A DNA stretch of 64,000 nt. Origin: Xenopus tropicalis (Eukaryota; Chordata; Amphibia; Anura; Pipidae). The stretch is from positions 45,881,142-45,945,141 of the forward strand of contig NC_030677.2 in assembly GCF_000004195.4 (NCBI RefSeq). Direction: 5' to 3'. Within the stretch, counting starts at the first letter, position 1. Every line of letters starts with the position of its first letter. The notes under the pieces are model-generated. The model ran no database searches. It saw only the letters and a list, made by a program, of their open reading frames with translations, and was not told the origin of the DNA. Shown piece by piece: positions 46,633-59,463 of the stretch. A program made the translations under genes and the position numbers.

Positions 46633-49100
46633 GGACAAAGTGATTTACTGGCCCTTTACTGGTCACCAAAGAGAAGTTAGCACAACACATGAAAGATCCT
46701 CCTGAGCCAATTTAAAGTTACAGAAAAGTGATCCACTAATGCCACTACAAATGTTATGACAAAGTTAGTGGATAAATACAGATCTTTCTTGTTAACCAAT
46801 CTACTTTGTCAGGCAAGTAATGGCATTTGATAAGATAAAGAATTTATTAATGATTCCATGGGGTTGTTTGCTACTCAGCCCCTTATGCATATACAATTAT
46901 AAAAAAATCAGCAGCCAAAAGTCCAGGTTTTCCTTTCTTCTCTCTGGAAGGAAACATTGGGTGGCTGCTAGACTAGCCTGCAGATGCCAATGCAATGCAA
47001 TGCAGACCCCAGAATTCTATAGGATCACCATCCAACCTTTCCACCATCCAATGGCATTCATCAGCAAGGATGTGAGAGCAGCAGATCAGGAAATGGTAGG
47101 GGTTATTCCATGAGTACCAGGCACCTTGATATGTGTAATGTTAGTATCAATGGTTGTGTGGCCTTCTGGTTCTATCAACAGATGCCTTGGAATCACCTCT
47201 ATGTTGCTAACATTGTTTATTGACAAGCACTAAGAAAAACAAACATAGAATAGGCAAAGGAACAAATTCAATGAAAATATACCAGAAAAAACGTGAAACA
47301 ATTTCCCTCACTTGCTTAGAACAGCAAATCCGGTAGCATTATTTTGAATTCTATGTATGGAAAGGACAAACATATGTACTGGCATAAGTTATTACATAAT
47401 ACATAAGCAAATGTAACCAGATTTATCTCTTTAATTGTAAAATTGTTCAGAACTGAAAGAAATGTAATGATAATGCTAGAAAGCTGGCAGTGTAAGTAAA
47501 TGGGAAGCACAAATGATAGAGGTAAATTTGCCACCTGCGTGACTAGCAGAAATGATTTAATCAGTCATACAATTAACAAATAGCAAACTTCTGTCCGTAT
47601 GTTGTGGCCCGCCTAACCTGGTAATTGGGCCAGCTGATTGGGTAACAGGGAAAAACCAGGCCAACTTGACCTAATTTGTTATATATTTATTTGCTTAGAG
47701 TGACTGCAGCTACAATGGCTTGCACTTCCAGGTTTCCGTGGGTACCTTTGGCACTTTACTTCTAGTAAAACTGCATTGTGTCTGATGCCAAGTACTCTCT
47801 GCAATTCTCAAGGTCAAGTATGTTGTGGATAGGCAGTTCTTGCAATACAAGTAATTCTAGCAGACACAGTCACAGAGTACAAATTCAATGTTCCCACACA
47901 AACAATGGTGGAACACACAGACACACACAATTTGTGTGCATGTGTAAAGAAAGGAAAAAATATGGTGAGGCATATGGGGCTTTTCAGGCCACTAACAATT
48001 TCCAACTCAGGGGTTGAGTGAGAAAACTCTTGGATCTCTGCCTGTGATTTCTAAGGTAATCACCTGGAACTGTGGGGGTTCCAAAGAGCCTGGTGATGAA
48101 GTAATTAGTCCACTGAGCTGTGACAATAAAATACCCTAAATTCCCCATCTTCTATTGCTTTTAAAGGAAAGCAAAATAGCCATTTACGAATTAAATTCCA
48201 TTAACTAAGGCATTCCTTCCATTCTTACATACTGCGTGGCTCTTCATTCATACAACCCAGAATTGTCTGTTGATTGGTGTTTTGTGCTGCAGTCTGTATT
48301 GTGTGCATCGTGTGTGTGTGTTTTCATCCATGAATTGCTTTACACAACCTTGAGTGACTGAAACATCCTCAGTGGAACATGAGATCCCTGACAAGCACTT
48401 ACATTCCCTAAACTGTTTCAGTGGTTAGTGCCAGTGGCCTCAGCTTCTTACCAATGGAGACGTATGGTTAAGAGCACTGTATGAAGTGCTGGGCATTTGA
48501 GGCAGTTGGATAAAACTACAGTGTGTAGCAGAGATACCTGATGTGTATTATATGATGCACATTATATCATACACATGTATGATATGAAACACATACACAT
48601 AACTATAAAGGTTGACAGTTCCAATAGTGAAGCGACAGGCCACAAGAATTTCGGACACACCAGTCAGATATTTAGGATAGCGCATACAAGTTTCTAATAT
48701 GAGAATTTTTTTCTCTAAAGCACAAAACCTCTACATTCCCGCCAACTGGCTCCTTGTTTGCAAATCTCCTAAGTGTCCCTTTGCTGGGGCGAGAACACAT
48801 GCAACACATTCTCCGGAGAGCTAAAGCAGGCGTACCCAGCATCTCATAAAGCAACCATCTCAGATATCCCTCTGATGTATCCTTCCCACACTGCAGAAAT
48901 TATAAACGCACAGTGATATTAAAAATGTCTAAATAAAGTCCATGTGCAGATAATTAGGTGGGCATTATGTTCACTCATGTTATTAAACACAGAAACATAA
49001 TACAAACAGTGGAGTCTACCAATAACAAAAGCCGTTCTGTAAATGAGCATCTCACAAATATTTAGCTACATTTTTTTCCAGGATTGTTATTTCTTTTCAG
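46633..49100. other. Non-coding stretch, no supported gene
   Basis: AT-rich. A palindromic AT/CA-rich patch (TATGATGCACATTATATCAT) lies around 48551; no exon or repeat family is recognised. Confidence 0.4.
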
Positions 49101-49189
49101 TGATCCAGAACACCACAAGGATCCAAATAAACAATAAATTGTGTGCCTGGATGGCCCCGACAGAGTTAAACCCTATCCCGCAGTAACAT

Positions 49190-49640
49190 GCTGTGTGCAC
49201 AGAGTATTTTCCTTATTAATTATTCAGCATTTCGGCGCAGCCACAGAATGAGGTAAGAAGACTTCTCTTTCAAGTCTATATTGTCGAGAAGCACTGCAAT
49301 CTAGAATAAAGGCATCTTTGTTGAATAAATTGTGTGTCCTTGTTGCGCAGGACAAGGACAAATAGCAAAATATTGCTCTTGTTATGTGTGGCAATGGCCC
49401 TTGGTGTCATTTATACAGTTTATTAAGTCGAGTGCTTATTTCTACGCTGGGGCGGCGGATGCTTTCTGTATGAATAACAATAACTTTTACGAATGTGTCT
49501 GCTAATAGGAAACAAAAGGAAGTACATTGTGCAATACCCCAGCAAATACGGAGTGCCTCTTGACACACTTAATCACAAGCAACCTAATGATGACACATAG
49601 CTGCACTTAGTGCTTTGCTGAAAATAGTCTTTAAATTCCA
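49190..49640. promoter_or_regulatory. Candidate conserved regulatory block
   Basis: Repeat-free, with TTATTAATTATTCAGC, ATTTATACAGTTTATTAAG, GAATAACAATAACTTTTACG, GTGCTTATTTCTACGC and ACTTAATCACAAGC. Dense with homeodomain-, SOX- and HOX-like words. A plus-strand GTAAGA donor at about 49254 follows a short open frame but has no other support. Confidence 0.32.
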
Positions 49641-50303
49641 TTTGCAAATGTGCTGAAAGACAAGTGTTTACCATAGCTGTGGCCCGCCCGTGGTCACTGT
49701 GTATATGTGCAAAGCATATTTGTACAAGCACTTTTATTCACCAGGCCCATAAAACATGCTCTTTGTGTCCAAAGTCTCCAAGCCATTGCTTCTTTAAGTA
49801 CATATCTAGTGTCTACTCTTGGCCATGCATTAATGGAGCGTTATTCTGCAGTCTTAACACATTGCTGAATTATAGTCCCCAGTACCCTCAGGAAAATGCA
49901 AGGGTGCTGCGGGTATCATTGCCCTGTGTTGCTGAATTCTTCAGTTGTATTCCAGATTTGCTCAAACTTTTTACATAGGGGGGGGGGGTGAAAGATCAAA
50001 AAACAGAAGGGCATTTAAATGATCTTGGTGGCGGGAGTTCACAAAAACAAAATCAATTATAACATTATAACATCAAAATGATGGTGAAAAAAATATCTAG
50101 TCTTCCTAAATTAGCCAAATTGTTTAATATACGGGGTAAATACATGTTACTGCACCTCAAAGCAAATTTTTTTTTTTTACTTATTTTATAAAATATATAA
50201 TTAAATTGTTCATTAGTAATGAGCCAATCTGTCCCAAAAAATTGCAAGTCAAAAATTTGCAAAACACATTGAAGTCAAGGGGTGTTTTGTCCATACCATG
50301 CAT

Positions 50304-50355
50304 GGGTATATGGGTATATTTACGGTATATGGGTAAGGGTATATTTACGGTATAT
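50304..50355. repeat. Short tandem array with 25-bp period
   Basis: GGGTATATTTACGGTATAT occurs at 50312-50330 and again at 50337-50355, exact, separated by GGGTAA, with a preceding partial GGGTATAT. A local tandem duplication. Confidence 0.85.
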
Positions 50356-50699
50356 TTTCATGGTGAAATCTCACAAAAAATTTCACTTATCACTTCATTC
50401 ACTATTAAAAGTTTTTGCTAACTTATAAAGACCCAATATTTACAACAATATATAATGCATGAAGCAATTATATATATAAATAATGCATAAGGCTTATATC
50501 AGTCATACCAATAAGCAAAACAAAAAAAAGACGGTAAGAAAGACAGAGAAAGCCCAATGCCAATCTATGTACAAAGTGAATTCATATGTTTTAATCATGT
50601 GTAAAGATGTGATTGACAAATAAAAAAGGAGCCCTGACAAGTATTTGTGCCATCTTGTTTAAAAGAAAAAAAATCAGAACTTTTGTCCAACTTTGTTGC

Positions 50700-51240
50700 C
50701 TCTAAAGCAGATGATTTATGGGAACTCCTATTCTATAGACAGAGATGTTCTGTTCCGAAACAATTGCGGGGCTGTCACTTCTGAATCTCAAACGTGCAAA
50801 GGAAAAAAAAGACTCTGACAGGAATTCGCTTTTGCTGAAAAGAAAAACACGTATTGTTCACGGAGTACAAATAAATTTTTCAGTCGTGGAATTGTTGTTT
50901 TGCTTTTTTTTATTATAAGAAGGATTTGTATCTCTTACTTCGTTGCTGTGTTTTCTGAGCATTGGCAATTTATTGAGGAGCAGATTTATCTGAGAATGCT
51001 GCAGGTTGGATGGAATTGATACTACTGGCCGACTGATCTTAAAGGTCAGTTTGAATGATTTGGTATGAACAGTATCAATATTTATCATTGTCTGTATTTT
51101 TAGGATTCATTATTGCAGATCAAGCATGAGAATGGCTGCTTTGTTTACGTGTTTTTTCCAGTTAATTTGATAATTTCCTGGTTTGAATTCAACTGATTCA
51201 GAATAAATTCTTTTAATGAAAATGCTATTTTGTTTAGTAA
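50700..51240. promoter_or_regulatory. Candidate conserved regulatory block
   Basis: Mostly repeat-free, with CGGAGTACAAATAAATT, TTATTGAGGAGCAG, TTTGTTTACGTG (forkhead-like) and CAGTTAATTTGATAATTTCC. Inference only. Confidence 0.22.
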
Positions 51241-52787
51241 ATCCAAAAATCATTATGGTCTGTTGGGAAATGTCCTGTCTGGACCATCTCCGTAAGCATT
51301 GCCAATACTGATGAGATTCTAGGAAAAATACAATGAGGCTATGCTCAAAGCCAAACTACAAACGTATTTAAAAAGAAATTAGGGAAGAGGTGGGCATAGC
51401 TCTGTGCTCCAGATGTTGCACAATTTACAACCCAGAATTCCACCAGCAGCGTGAAGTAGAGAAGCAGAGGCCCTGTGACTTGCGTAGTGCCAAGGTTTGT
51501 GTATTTATCACTTAGGACTTGGTTCATGCAGTTGAAATCTATTGTCAACAGCTGGGGTGGTGGGGACTCAAGGTAGCAGCCCCCGGTGGCCCTGGACAAC
51601 CCAGCTCAACATAACACTGGGTGTTTTGTTTATCACTGCATTCTGGCTCCTTACACTACTGAATGAAGAACTGATCTTAAGTTGGGGCGTCAAGGTTTAC
51701 GGCAGCCCCTTCAGTGTGTTCACTTGTGCACTTGGCAGTAGTATCAGGCAGGGCAACAGGTGGTTAGGGGCATTTTGTTCTCTGTGCAGTAGAAGATAAA
51801 ACATTGTGCCAGGGATTTAGGGTATAAGAATTTAATTTTTTCCGCATGGATTTTCTAAAAAAAAATCTGCAAAAAATGTTATTATAAAATCATAAAGTCA
51901 GAACAGTGTGCCCACATAGCGACTTTCAAAAAGTCCAGAGTTCAAAGATCTCCCCGTAGGTAATGGAAACACATTATCTTTTTAAAACACACTCCCTTTA
52001 GCATATGTGCTGTATATTCTATAGATATAATCCTCCCTGTGGCATATGAAACCCTAAGTCATTGTGAGATATACGAGACATTACTTCCTACTGAACAAAG
52101 AAACGGACTTGCAGGTAAACTGGCACACAGCTACAAAAGGATCTTACAGTTCCCACAGGCTGGTTATCTACATTGTCATAAAAGTGTCTCATTCTAAAAA
52201 TGGAAAAAAAAAAATCACCCATAATGCGACAAATCAACAATGTCTGAGTTGCGAAATGCAGCCTATTATTGTTAATTGTAGTTTTTGCTTTTTGAAGAAC
52301 CTTTCTGTTGATTACTTCACTAAAATCTCTGTAATTAACACCTCTGAAGACACAAAAGTTGTTCTCTTAACTTTAAATAAGATAGAATTTTCCTCTGAGA
52401 ACATTGTTTTCTTACAATACATGAGTGATACAATTCAAGGTTTAGTCACTGAGGCACATTGGGACAGTGGGCCTGACAAGCCCCGGATGTCATGAGGAAG
52501 ATAGACATTGGAACCAGGCCTGCAAGAGATGAAGTTCTGTTGTTTCAACTGGAAATGTGACAATGGGAAGAGAGTGTAACTGCCACATCATAAGCTCAAA
52601 AGCACCCCTAACAATGGGTCTGTTTGTTTGTCTGTCTATCAATCATCTACATTTAGCTACAAATGATGTCCTTGGTAGTTGTCATATTGCAGATTGTACA
52701 ATGTATAATTTATAAACTCTAATAAACCAGTGCTCTAGTTGCCAATGAAACAGAATGCTTGTGCAACTACACCAAGAAACAGCTTAA

Positions 52788-53204
52788 AGGAACAGTAATA
52801 TCAAAAAATGAAAGAGCTTTAAAGTAATAAAAATATAATGCACTGTTGCCCTGAACTGGTAAAACTGGTGTGTTTGCTACAGTAACACTACTATAATTTA
52901 TATAAAAAGCTGCTGTGTAGCCACGGGGGCAGCCATTCAAGCTGGAAAATAGGAGAAAAGGCACAGGTTACATAGCAGATAACAGATAAGTTCTGTAGAA
53001 TACAATAGTGTTTTATCTGTTATTTGCTATGTGCCTGTGCCTTTTCTCCTTTGATTGGCTGCCTCCATGGCTACATAGCAGCTTATTTATATAAATTATA
53101 GTAGACTTTCTGAAGTAAACACACAACTTTTACCAGTGCAGGGCAGCAGCACATTATATTTTAGTTACTTTTATACACTTTCATTTTTTGATGTTACTGT
53201 TCCT
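52788..53204. mobile_element. Near-complete palindromic MITE with TTAA duplication (417 bp)
   Basis: AGGAACAGTAATATCAAAAA at the left is inverted as TTTTTGATGTTACTGTTCCT at the right. TTAA lies outside both ends (52784-52787, 53205-53208). The arms continue for about 190 bp each, so nearly the whole element is one inverted repeat around a short centre near 52985-53010; shared words include ACTATAATTTATATAAA and GGAGAAAAGGCACAGG. It is well preserved and therefore probably among the younger insertions here. It belongs to a Kolobok-like TTAA group by its target site. Confidence 0.88.
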
Positions 53205-53639
53205 TTAAAGTGGTGCAAACTTTGTGGGGTCCTCTTTTTTTTTAGAAAGAAAAGTCAAATGCGGATGTTTTAAAAAACATGTTCACCATGATTGGAGAGG
53301 AAAATGCTAATTTAAAGGGTACCTGAGGATGAAACAGGGTTGGTGGCAATCTTGGAAGATGAGGTTAAAGACAACAGTTAAGAGAAATATAACAATGGGA
53401 AGAGAGGTCCCAGAAAGAGAATAGCCAGTAAATATTAATAATAAACAGGGACCCCCGTAGGTGGACCTCGTCATCTGCCAGCATGCATTGCTACCCAACA
53501 CAAAACCCTCTGTGTGAATAAGAAACTGAAGGGCAAATGAGCCCTAAGGATGAAAGTACAGTGATTGCTGTCTGTGCCCCAAGCCATTGTGTTCTACTCC
53601 TCCAGTGATCGCGCTGCCTCTTGAAGCAAAGGCCAAGGC

Positions 53640-53890
53640 CCAAGAATGTTAGATTTAAATGGTGAATGGATTCTTTCCTGAATCATTAACCTTCACTCTT
53701 AAAGGAATGCTAATTATGCCAATAATACGTAAAATTGGATACTTTGAAATTGAAAAATAAAGGATGAATGAGGGCTTCTCTAATGAAAGAATGCAGATTA
53801 TACTAGGTACTATTATGAAAGCGATTTTAATATAACTATCTTTAAATGAAGAAATGCTGCTGTGAAGGCCATTGCTGAGCAATGAAGGAA
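53640..53890. promoter_or_regulatory. Candidate conserved regulatory block
   Basis: Repeat-free, with GAATCATTAACC, AATGCTAATTATGCC, AATAATACGTAAAATTGG, CTTTGAAATTGAAAAATAAAG and AGCGATTTTAATATAAC. Strong homeodomain-like word density. Inference only. Confidence 0.32.
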
Positions 53891-53899
53891 AAATGACAG

Positions 53900-55340
53900 T
53901 GGCAACACATCAAGGTGAGGTGCCGCCTTAACTGACAGTGACAGAGATACAGTTGGTCGGATACACTGCTGACATGGGGAGAATATATGTGCTGACTGCC
54001 TCACTAGCTTACATGCAGTACTCAATAAGCAACTTGATCTCCTGACCACACCATCATGCAAACAAATACCTATCATATAAATGATTCATGTCTATTACAG
54101 GATTTAAAGCTAAAGTGTCAAATGTATAGCCCTTCTTCTGCTGGAAACAACAACTCTCATAACCTTCCCAAAAACCACTGCAATGCATTCCAGTTCATAT
54201 AATAAGCAAGGCTGCAAAGGTAATGTTATTGGTTGCACTGAAAAAGAAGGCAGATGGACACAAGCGTGTTAATCTCAACAGCAGGAGACATTCTAAATAA
54301 TATTTTTGCAACTGATGCTTTAAAAAACAATAGGTTATAAATGAAACAGCTGTTTCCATGGCAATGGCATATACTTTGTATGAAACCACACTAATCCTCA
54401 AGAACATATTTAAATGTTACGTAGAACAGAAACAAGGAATGTGCAGACGGTGCTCCATGATAGTATGTCTCCCGGTGTTCCTGCAGATCAGATATTAGGC
54501 ATATGAGCATGCAACACAGTTTGAGGTCAGAACACAATGAACTGTGGGGTGCACAGAGAAATTGTGTTGTGAAAATACATTATTAAGTACTTCAGTTAGT
54601 TCCCCATAACCTAGGGCGGTGTAAAATAAAGGTGTACTTTAGAGTTTGACCAGTACCGTGGGGCAAGGAGAACTTAAGTTGTCTGCAATAGCAGGGGGGT
54701 GGCATTAAGTCACTTGGTGCTGTAGCTGACCCAGAAGACTGAATATAAGCATACACATCTTCAGATTATCTCTTTTTAATAGATGCTTTTTAGATTGAGA
54801 TGCATTGCAATATAGGAAAAAAATAGGTTAAGCACTGGGAATTGGCAATTTATTAGGCACCCACTGCCCAGGCTGGCACATATACAACTTTAGTAAGCAA
54901 TGTGTGTGCCATCTTGCCTCCTCTCCCAGCCATCCATTGTGGCTTACACACGGCCACTGAGCAAGGGCAAGACATTGGCATGGTGCGCACCATAATAGGT
55001 AATGTTAGTGATTGCAACCATTGGGGTGCCTTTCCTTGTACTTCAGTTCATCTGTAAGCACCACCGTGGAGCTGTATAAGTTCACCTCTCTTTGGTATAA
55101 AATAAAAATGACCATCAGTTCCACAGGGTACAGCACACCATAAAACCTATACACAAGTCTCTCTCTGACTCAAACAATTCAAAATAGCTCTTGAGGGGAA
55201 GACAAAATGGCTATGGCTACCTGCAGTGGTTGCATGTGTGAAAAGCAAACAAAGTATCCTCAGCATTAGATTCTGAGCTGATTCTGCTGCCTATGATAAA
55301 CTACATATATATATTATGTATGTATACAATGAAATTAACA
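53900..55340. other. Non-coding stretch, no supported gene
   Basis: A short relic (AACAACTCTCATAACCTTCC, 54148-54167) resembles decayed MITE termini. Nothing else is recognised. Confidence 0.4.
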
Positions 55341-55346
55341 AATTGA

Positions 55347-55366
55347 ATATATATATATATATATAT
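55347..55366. repeat. (AT)n microsatellite, 20 bp
   Basis: Ten AT units, with a second short TA-rich patch just upstream at about 55303-55325. Confidence 0.9.
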
Positions 55367-56240
55367 GTTCATGCTTACACCAAAAGCAAATAGTTTAAAT
55401 ATAGTATTAAAAGAAAAAAAACAAACACAATTTCAATGTTGTCTAAGAACAAGCAACAACCAAAGGCAGACACAACAGGTCTATCAGAGGCTAATGTTTG
55501 TCACAGATGAGGCGCTAGCAGGTTTCAGTGCCGCCATGGCAAGCTCTGTTCATTTTAAAGCTTAGTGAACCCTTTCATTTCTCTTTATCATGACCTCGTC
55601 TAAGTAGTGAATGATGTATTACAGTAGAGTGGTGCTATCCTGAGGGAAAAGCAAATAAAACAGATCCCATTCCACTGCAATATCCAGTTGTGGTTTCCGA
55701 GAGGATAAGACTAAAACATATACGTCTCCCATAATGCAAACCTGTCAGAGGTAAATGCTGGCAAGCAGCATGCAAGATAAGGCTTCTTGTCTGGAAGCTC
55801 CGAGCTAAAAATATCATATTAGTCTATGCCAGTGCAATGCAATCAGAACATTTCTGCTGTGGGGCATGCAGGGGCATTTTCACTGTCTCACTGTCTCGCT
55901 CTCACTCTTTATTTCTTTGAAAAGATGTTAAAAACCCTTGCAGCCAATATCTGCTATCAGCACACACGCTTGCAATTATCTGCCTTACATGTGGTTCCTA
56001 CACAGCAAATCTGAGAACTGACACGTGGCCATTAGATCCCACGGTCGACAATGCCTTCTTGTCAACAAGAAAAAGACACTAAAGTTACAGCTTTTATTTA
56101 CTGGAATCTATCTTGGTAAACTCTTCATAAATAGATATCCCTGCAACTCAATTCCATAACCTGGCAAGCCAATCAGCAACAGCAGCAGTAATATTGTCGC
56201 TCATTGTTTGTCCTGACTAAAAAATGACATGTGCATTCAG

Positions 56241-56276
56241 TATATATATATGGTATATATATATTCAGTATATATA
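56241..56276. repeat. Interrupted (TA)n repeat
   Basis: TA runs interrupted by GG and TTCAG, giving small self-complementary units. Confidence 0.85.
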
Positions 56277-57219
56277 CTGCATACAGTATACGTGTGTTAC
56301 ATTTACATAAGCCCCAGCAATAATTAAATTGAGCCCCACTTGCTTTGTAAATGGTAGAACTAAAAATTGCTTTGCTAAAGACTCACCCACAGCAAAACTA
56401 TTTTGTCGCCAGTCTAATGAAAAGACTGGGCTACTTCTGGTGTTCTGTCGCCCTGTGCTGCTAAAAATCACCCACTTTTTCAAAATCAATGGGAAGTGTG
56501 CCAAGCACTGATTCCTTTCTTGTGTCAGACACATATGCAAAAATGCAGCCCAGTGAGTTTATAAAACAACTAGCCAGTAGCCAGTGTTTGACAGCAATTT
56601 CCATTGACTTTAAATGGGGGGGGGGGCAATATCTGGCATCTAGTCAGTCAGTCATTGCCCTTAATGCACACTGTGGCTGCATCATGCACATACAGCAAAT
56701 GCACATTACTATGGCTCTCTACCTGTCTGCATTTGGCCTTCAGAGACAACAGCTCCCTTTGGGTGCAGTAAACAGCTATGAGAAGAGTTGCTTTTTTTTT
56801 AAATATAATGCTATTCTCAGCACTTTTATTATATGTTTTCCAGAAAGCTCATGAATCAAATACTAGTCACAGAAAAACCAGTGGCTCAGTGTCATAAGAC
56901 ACAGGGATTCACTTGCTTAAAACCCTCTGTAGGACGAAGATGCATTAGCAGAACTAATATGCTTAGTAAAAGAAGGATTAAAGTAAAATACACAAAAGAA
57001 CAATTACTTAACATACAGAATTGTATTCAGAATGGTTCTATATAACGGAAAACTTCTTTTAAAAATACTCTACATGGCACCATGTCTACAAAATGGAAGT
57101 ATTCATTGTATTTATAGAATTTCCTTTATACAAGATAACATCAATATCTACAACCAATGCAAAAATTGCTCTGTTTTTATATATTATGAAATTGTAATAC
57201 AAGTCAAAAAGCATGTTTC

Positions 57220-57299
57220 AGGTCTAGCAACCAATGAGGATGCAACATTTACCAATTTGAAAACAGTCATTTGATTGGTTGTTATAAGTTTCTAGACCT
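57220..57299. mobile_element. Small MITE-like foldback (80 bp)
   Basis: AGGTCTAG at the left and CTAGACCT at the right are exact inverted ends; inside, GCAACCAATGA pairs with TTGATTGGTTGT apart from a small gap. It resembles other short frog foldbacks with CCAAT-type arms in this window. Confidence 0.5.
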
Positions 57300-57639
57300 A
57301 GAGCAAACCAATTCAGTTAAAATAATATTGGGCCCAGAGCTTGTTGAATCTCCAATTCTCATCAAAATACCCTGGCTTGCCAAAGGACACAAAAAGCGCT
57401 AAAAAGAACACATACGTCTACCTCAGGAAATTGTAGAGGATGCAATAGATTTCTGCTATTTTGAAATTCACCAAAAATGGTAAGAGTTCCTACAGTTCAT
57501 TTGCTACAGTAACGATAAAAATAAGCATTTTGGATTTTTAACAAATGAACCAATTCCCATAAGCTATCATTCTACCCAGAATTATTCTTCCCTGAATGAA
57601 TAGCAAATGATTTACTTATTGGTTACTTATTTTCTGCTA

Positions 57640-57910
57640 CATGTTTTCAATTTGCTTGACATTTCAGCAAACGAGTCTGAAACACAGAGTGTACAATAGA
57701 GAACATTCACAGCGGCATGATGAAATAGGGGAAATGGGGAGAAAAAAGGATATTAATAGTAAATGGATGAAGCAATCATGGAGTGCGCATGATACAGTTT
57801 TACAAAAGCGGCGCAGTTTGCAGCATCAAGAAGGCACTTTCCCATTACATTTTTGTCGATGTTTTCCCTTTCTCTTAATTAAAAAAACCAAATATCTGAG
57901 AGCTTTAATA
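57640..57910. promoter_or_regulatory. Candidate conserved regulatory block
   Basis: Repeat-free, with GGATATTAATAGTAAATGG, GAAGCAATCATGGAG, AAGCGGCGCAGTTTGC and TCTCTTAATTAAAAAAACC. A 93-codon plus-strand frame covers it; it is very basic and lacks splice support. Confidence 0.27.
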
Positions 57911-59190
57911 TATGCAGTTTGAAAAGTGAACAGCAACTGATGAGGGAATGTAATAAATAAGACAAAGGAGGAATACATTTTATCCTTTTATCATCTCCCC
58001 CATCAGTCACTCTGCCACCCCATTTAAACAGACGATACCCTATTATAGATTCTTATTTGGCAATCAGTAAGATGCAGGCGCTGCCTACCCCTAGTTTGTG
58101 CATAAGTATTCTTTCATTAGAGGTCTCCTGTAAGCGTAGGCATGGACAATATGTCTGATTAGGCAGCCAAAGCCTGCCTTCCTAGTGACAAGTGCTCTGG
58201 CACGTCTAAACATCCTCCTTTCTTTGCTTTACTACAGCTCATTAAACAATGAAGAGGGGGGCAAGGAAACAGGTAGAATGTGTTGTTCTGAAGCAAGGAT
58301 CTTCTGCTGCATCTCCTGCTAATTCTGATCTGTATGAGACTTAAAGTGGCTGCAGGGGTTGCTGGGACTATAGTTTAACAACTGCCTTTGTGTATCTGTT
58401 GGCCAATCTCACAAGAGGGCTCCGAAATTAAACAACTCTACCTTTCAATAAGCCTCAAAAGATAATTCCAGGAGTGACCACATACACATGGTTGTTACTA
58501 TTTAACAATAACTTTCAAGGGAGATTTCTCTATTGGGTCAGCACATCATACAAGGCCTCTCCAAAGCACCCAAGCATGACACAGTAAGTAGGTACGGCTA
58601 CATTACAGATTCAAAGCAGATACCAAGAACAAGTACAAGTTCCAATAGTTTTCTCGACAGAAGAGAAATCAAATAGCATACAAGTTTATCCTGTATTATA
58701 CAAACACCATTCTTGTTTATCTTGTGTACATATTGAAAGAGTGGTTGATGTTACTGTAACTTCAGATAAGACTTTTGCAGAATTTGGGACAAATATCTAC
58801 AGGTCTGTGTGATGCCCAATTAGGCCATCAGGTATCATGGTGGTACAGTGCTGCAATCCTTAAACTGAACACAAGGTTCTGTTTTGCCCAGGTTGACTCT
58901 ATGGGGATCTGTAAGCAGTCCAAAAACCTAAAGAGCATGTAATAAAACTGACCCTCTAGGAAAGTGGTTGGTGGATTTTTCAATTTAAACCCTTCTCTGG
59001 CTAGTGTTCCCCTTGGCAAAGTGTCAGCTTTACCAAAATCCCAAATTTTAACATAAGTAACATAAGTTAGGCTTCTAGTAGTACACTAATAGGAGTGCAA
59101 AAAGGCATACTCAACAAATCTCACCCTAACTGACATTCAGTCTATGTGCCCTTACGGGACCCAGCCATACAATTTGGGAACCACTACTCC
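57911..59190. other. Non-coding stretch with a MITE-end relic
   Basis: GGTTGCTGGGACTATAGTTT (58358-58377) is a likely relic of a MITE terminus. No gene is supported. Confidence 0.4.
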
Positions 59191-59192
59191 AT

Positions 59193-59311
59193 TGTGTGCT
59201 TGTAGCAGGGAAATTAGACTAAAGCCCCATTGGGGCAGGAACTGATGGAAGCAATTGGAAATCGACTCTAAAGCACTACTCAATATGTCAGAGCTATATA
59301 AAGACATAATA
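59193..59311 (+). mobile_element. SINE/L2-like tail fragment
   Basis: CATTGGGGCAGGAACTGATG, CTCTAAAGCACTACTCAATATG and CAGAGCTATATAAAGAC match the 3' tail shared by the SINE family at 11548 and L2-type LINEs. The head is absent. Confidence 0.6.
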
Positions 59312-59448
59312 TGCGATCCCTTTTGAAAAGCAAATAATAAATGGACTGATGAAAAAGAGAAGCTGAATAATCTACCTTCTAACTAGCTAAGGTCATTCAG
59401 GTTTGTGTATCCTAAATCCACCATCAATCACAGCACCACCTTCTACTG

Positions 59449-59463
59449 CCCCCCCCCCCCCCC
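59449..59463 (+). repeat. Poly-C tract, 15 bp
   Basis: Fifteen consecutive C followed by ACCCGAC. Confidence 0.95.

Noticed and set aside
49200..49260. Plus-strand GTAAGA donor after a short open frame (ATGAG/GTAAGAAG)
   Set aside because: The potential acceptor (TTATTAATTATTCAG) would leave only a microexon of about 25 bp, and the block is better explained as regulatory DNA.
52064..52495. Plus-strand 143-codon open frame
   Set aside because: AT-driven Lys/Asn/Ile/Ser composition, no splice or initiation support and no recognisable motif.
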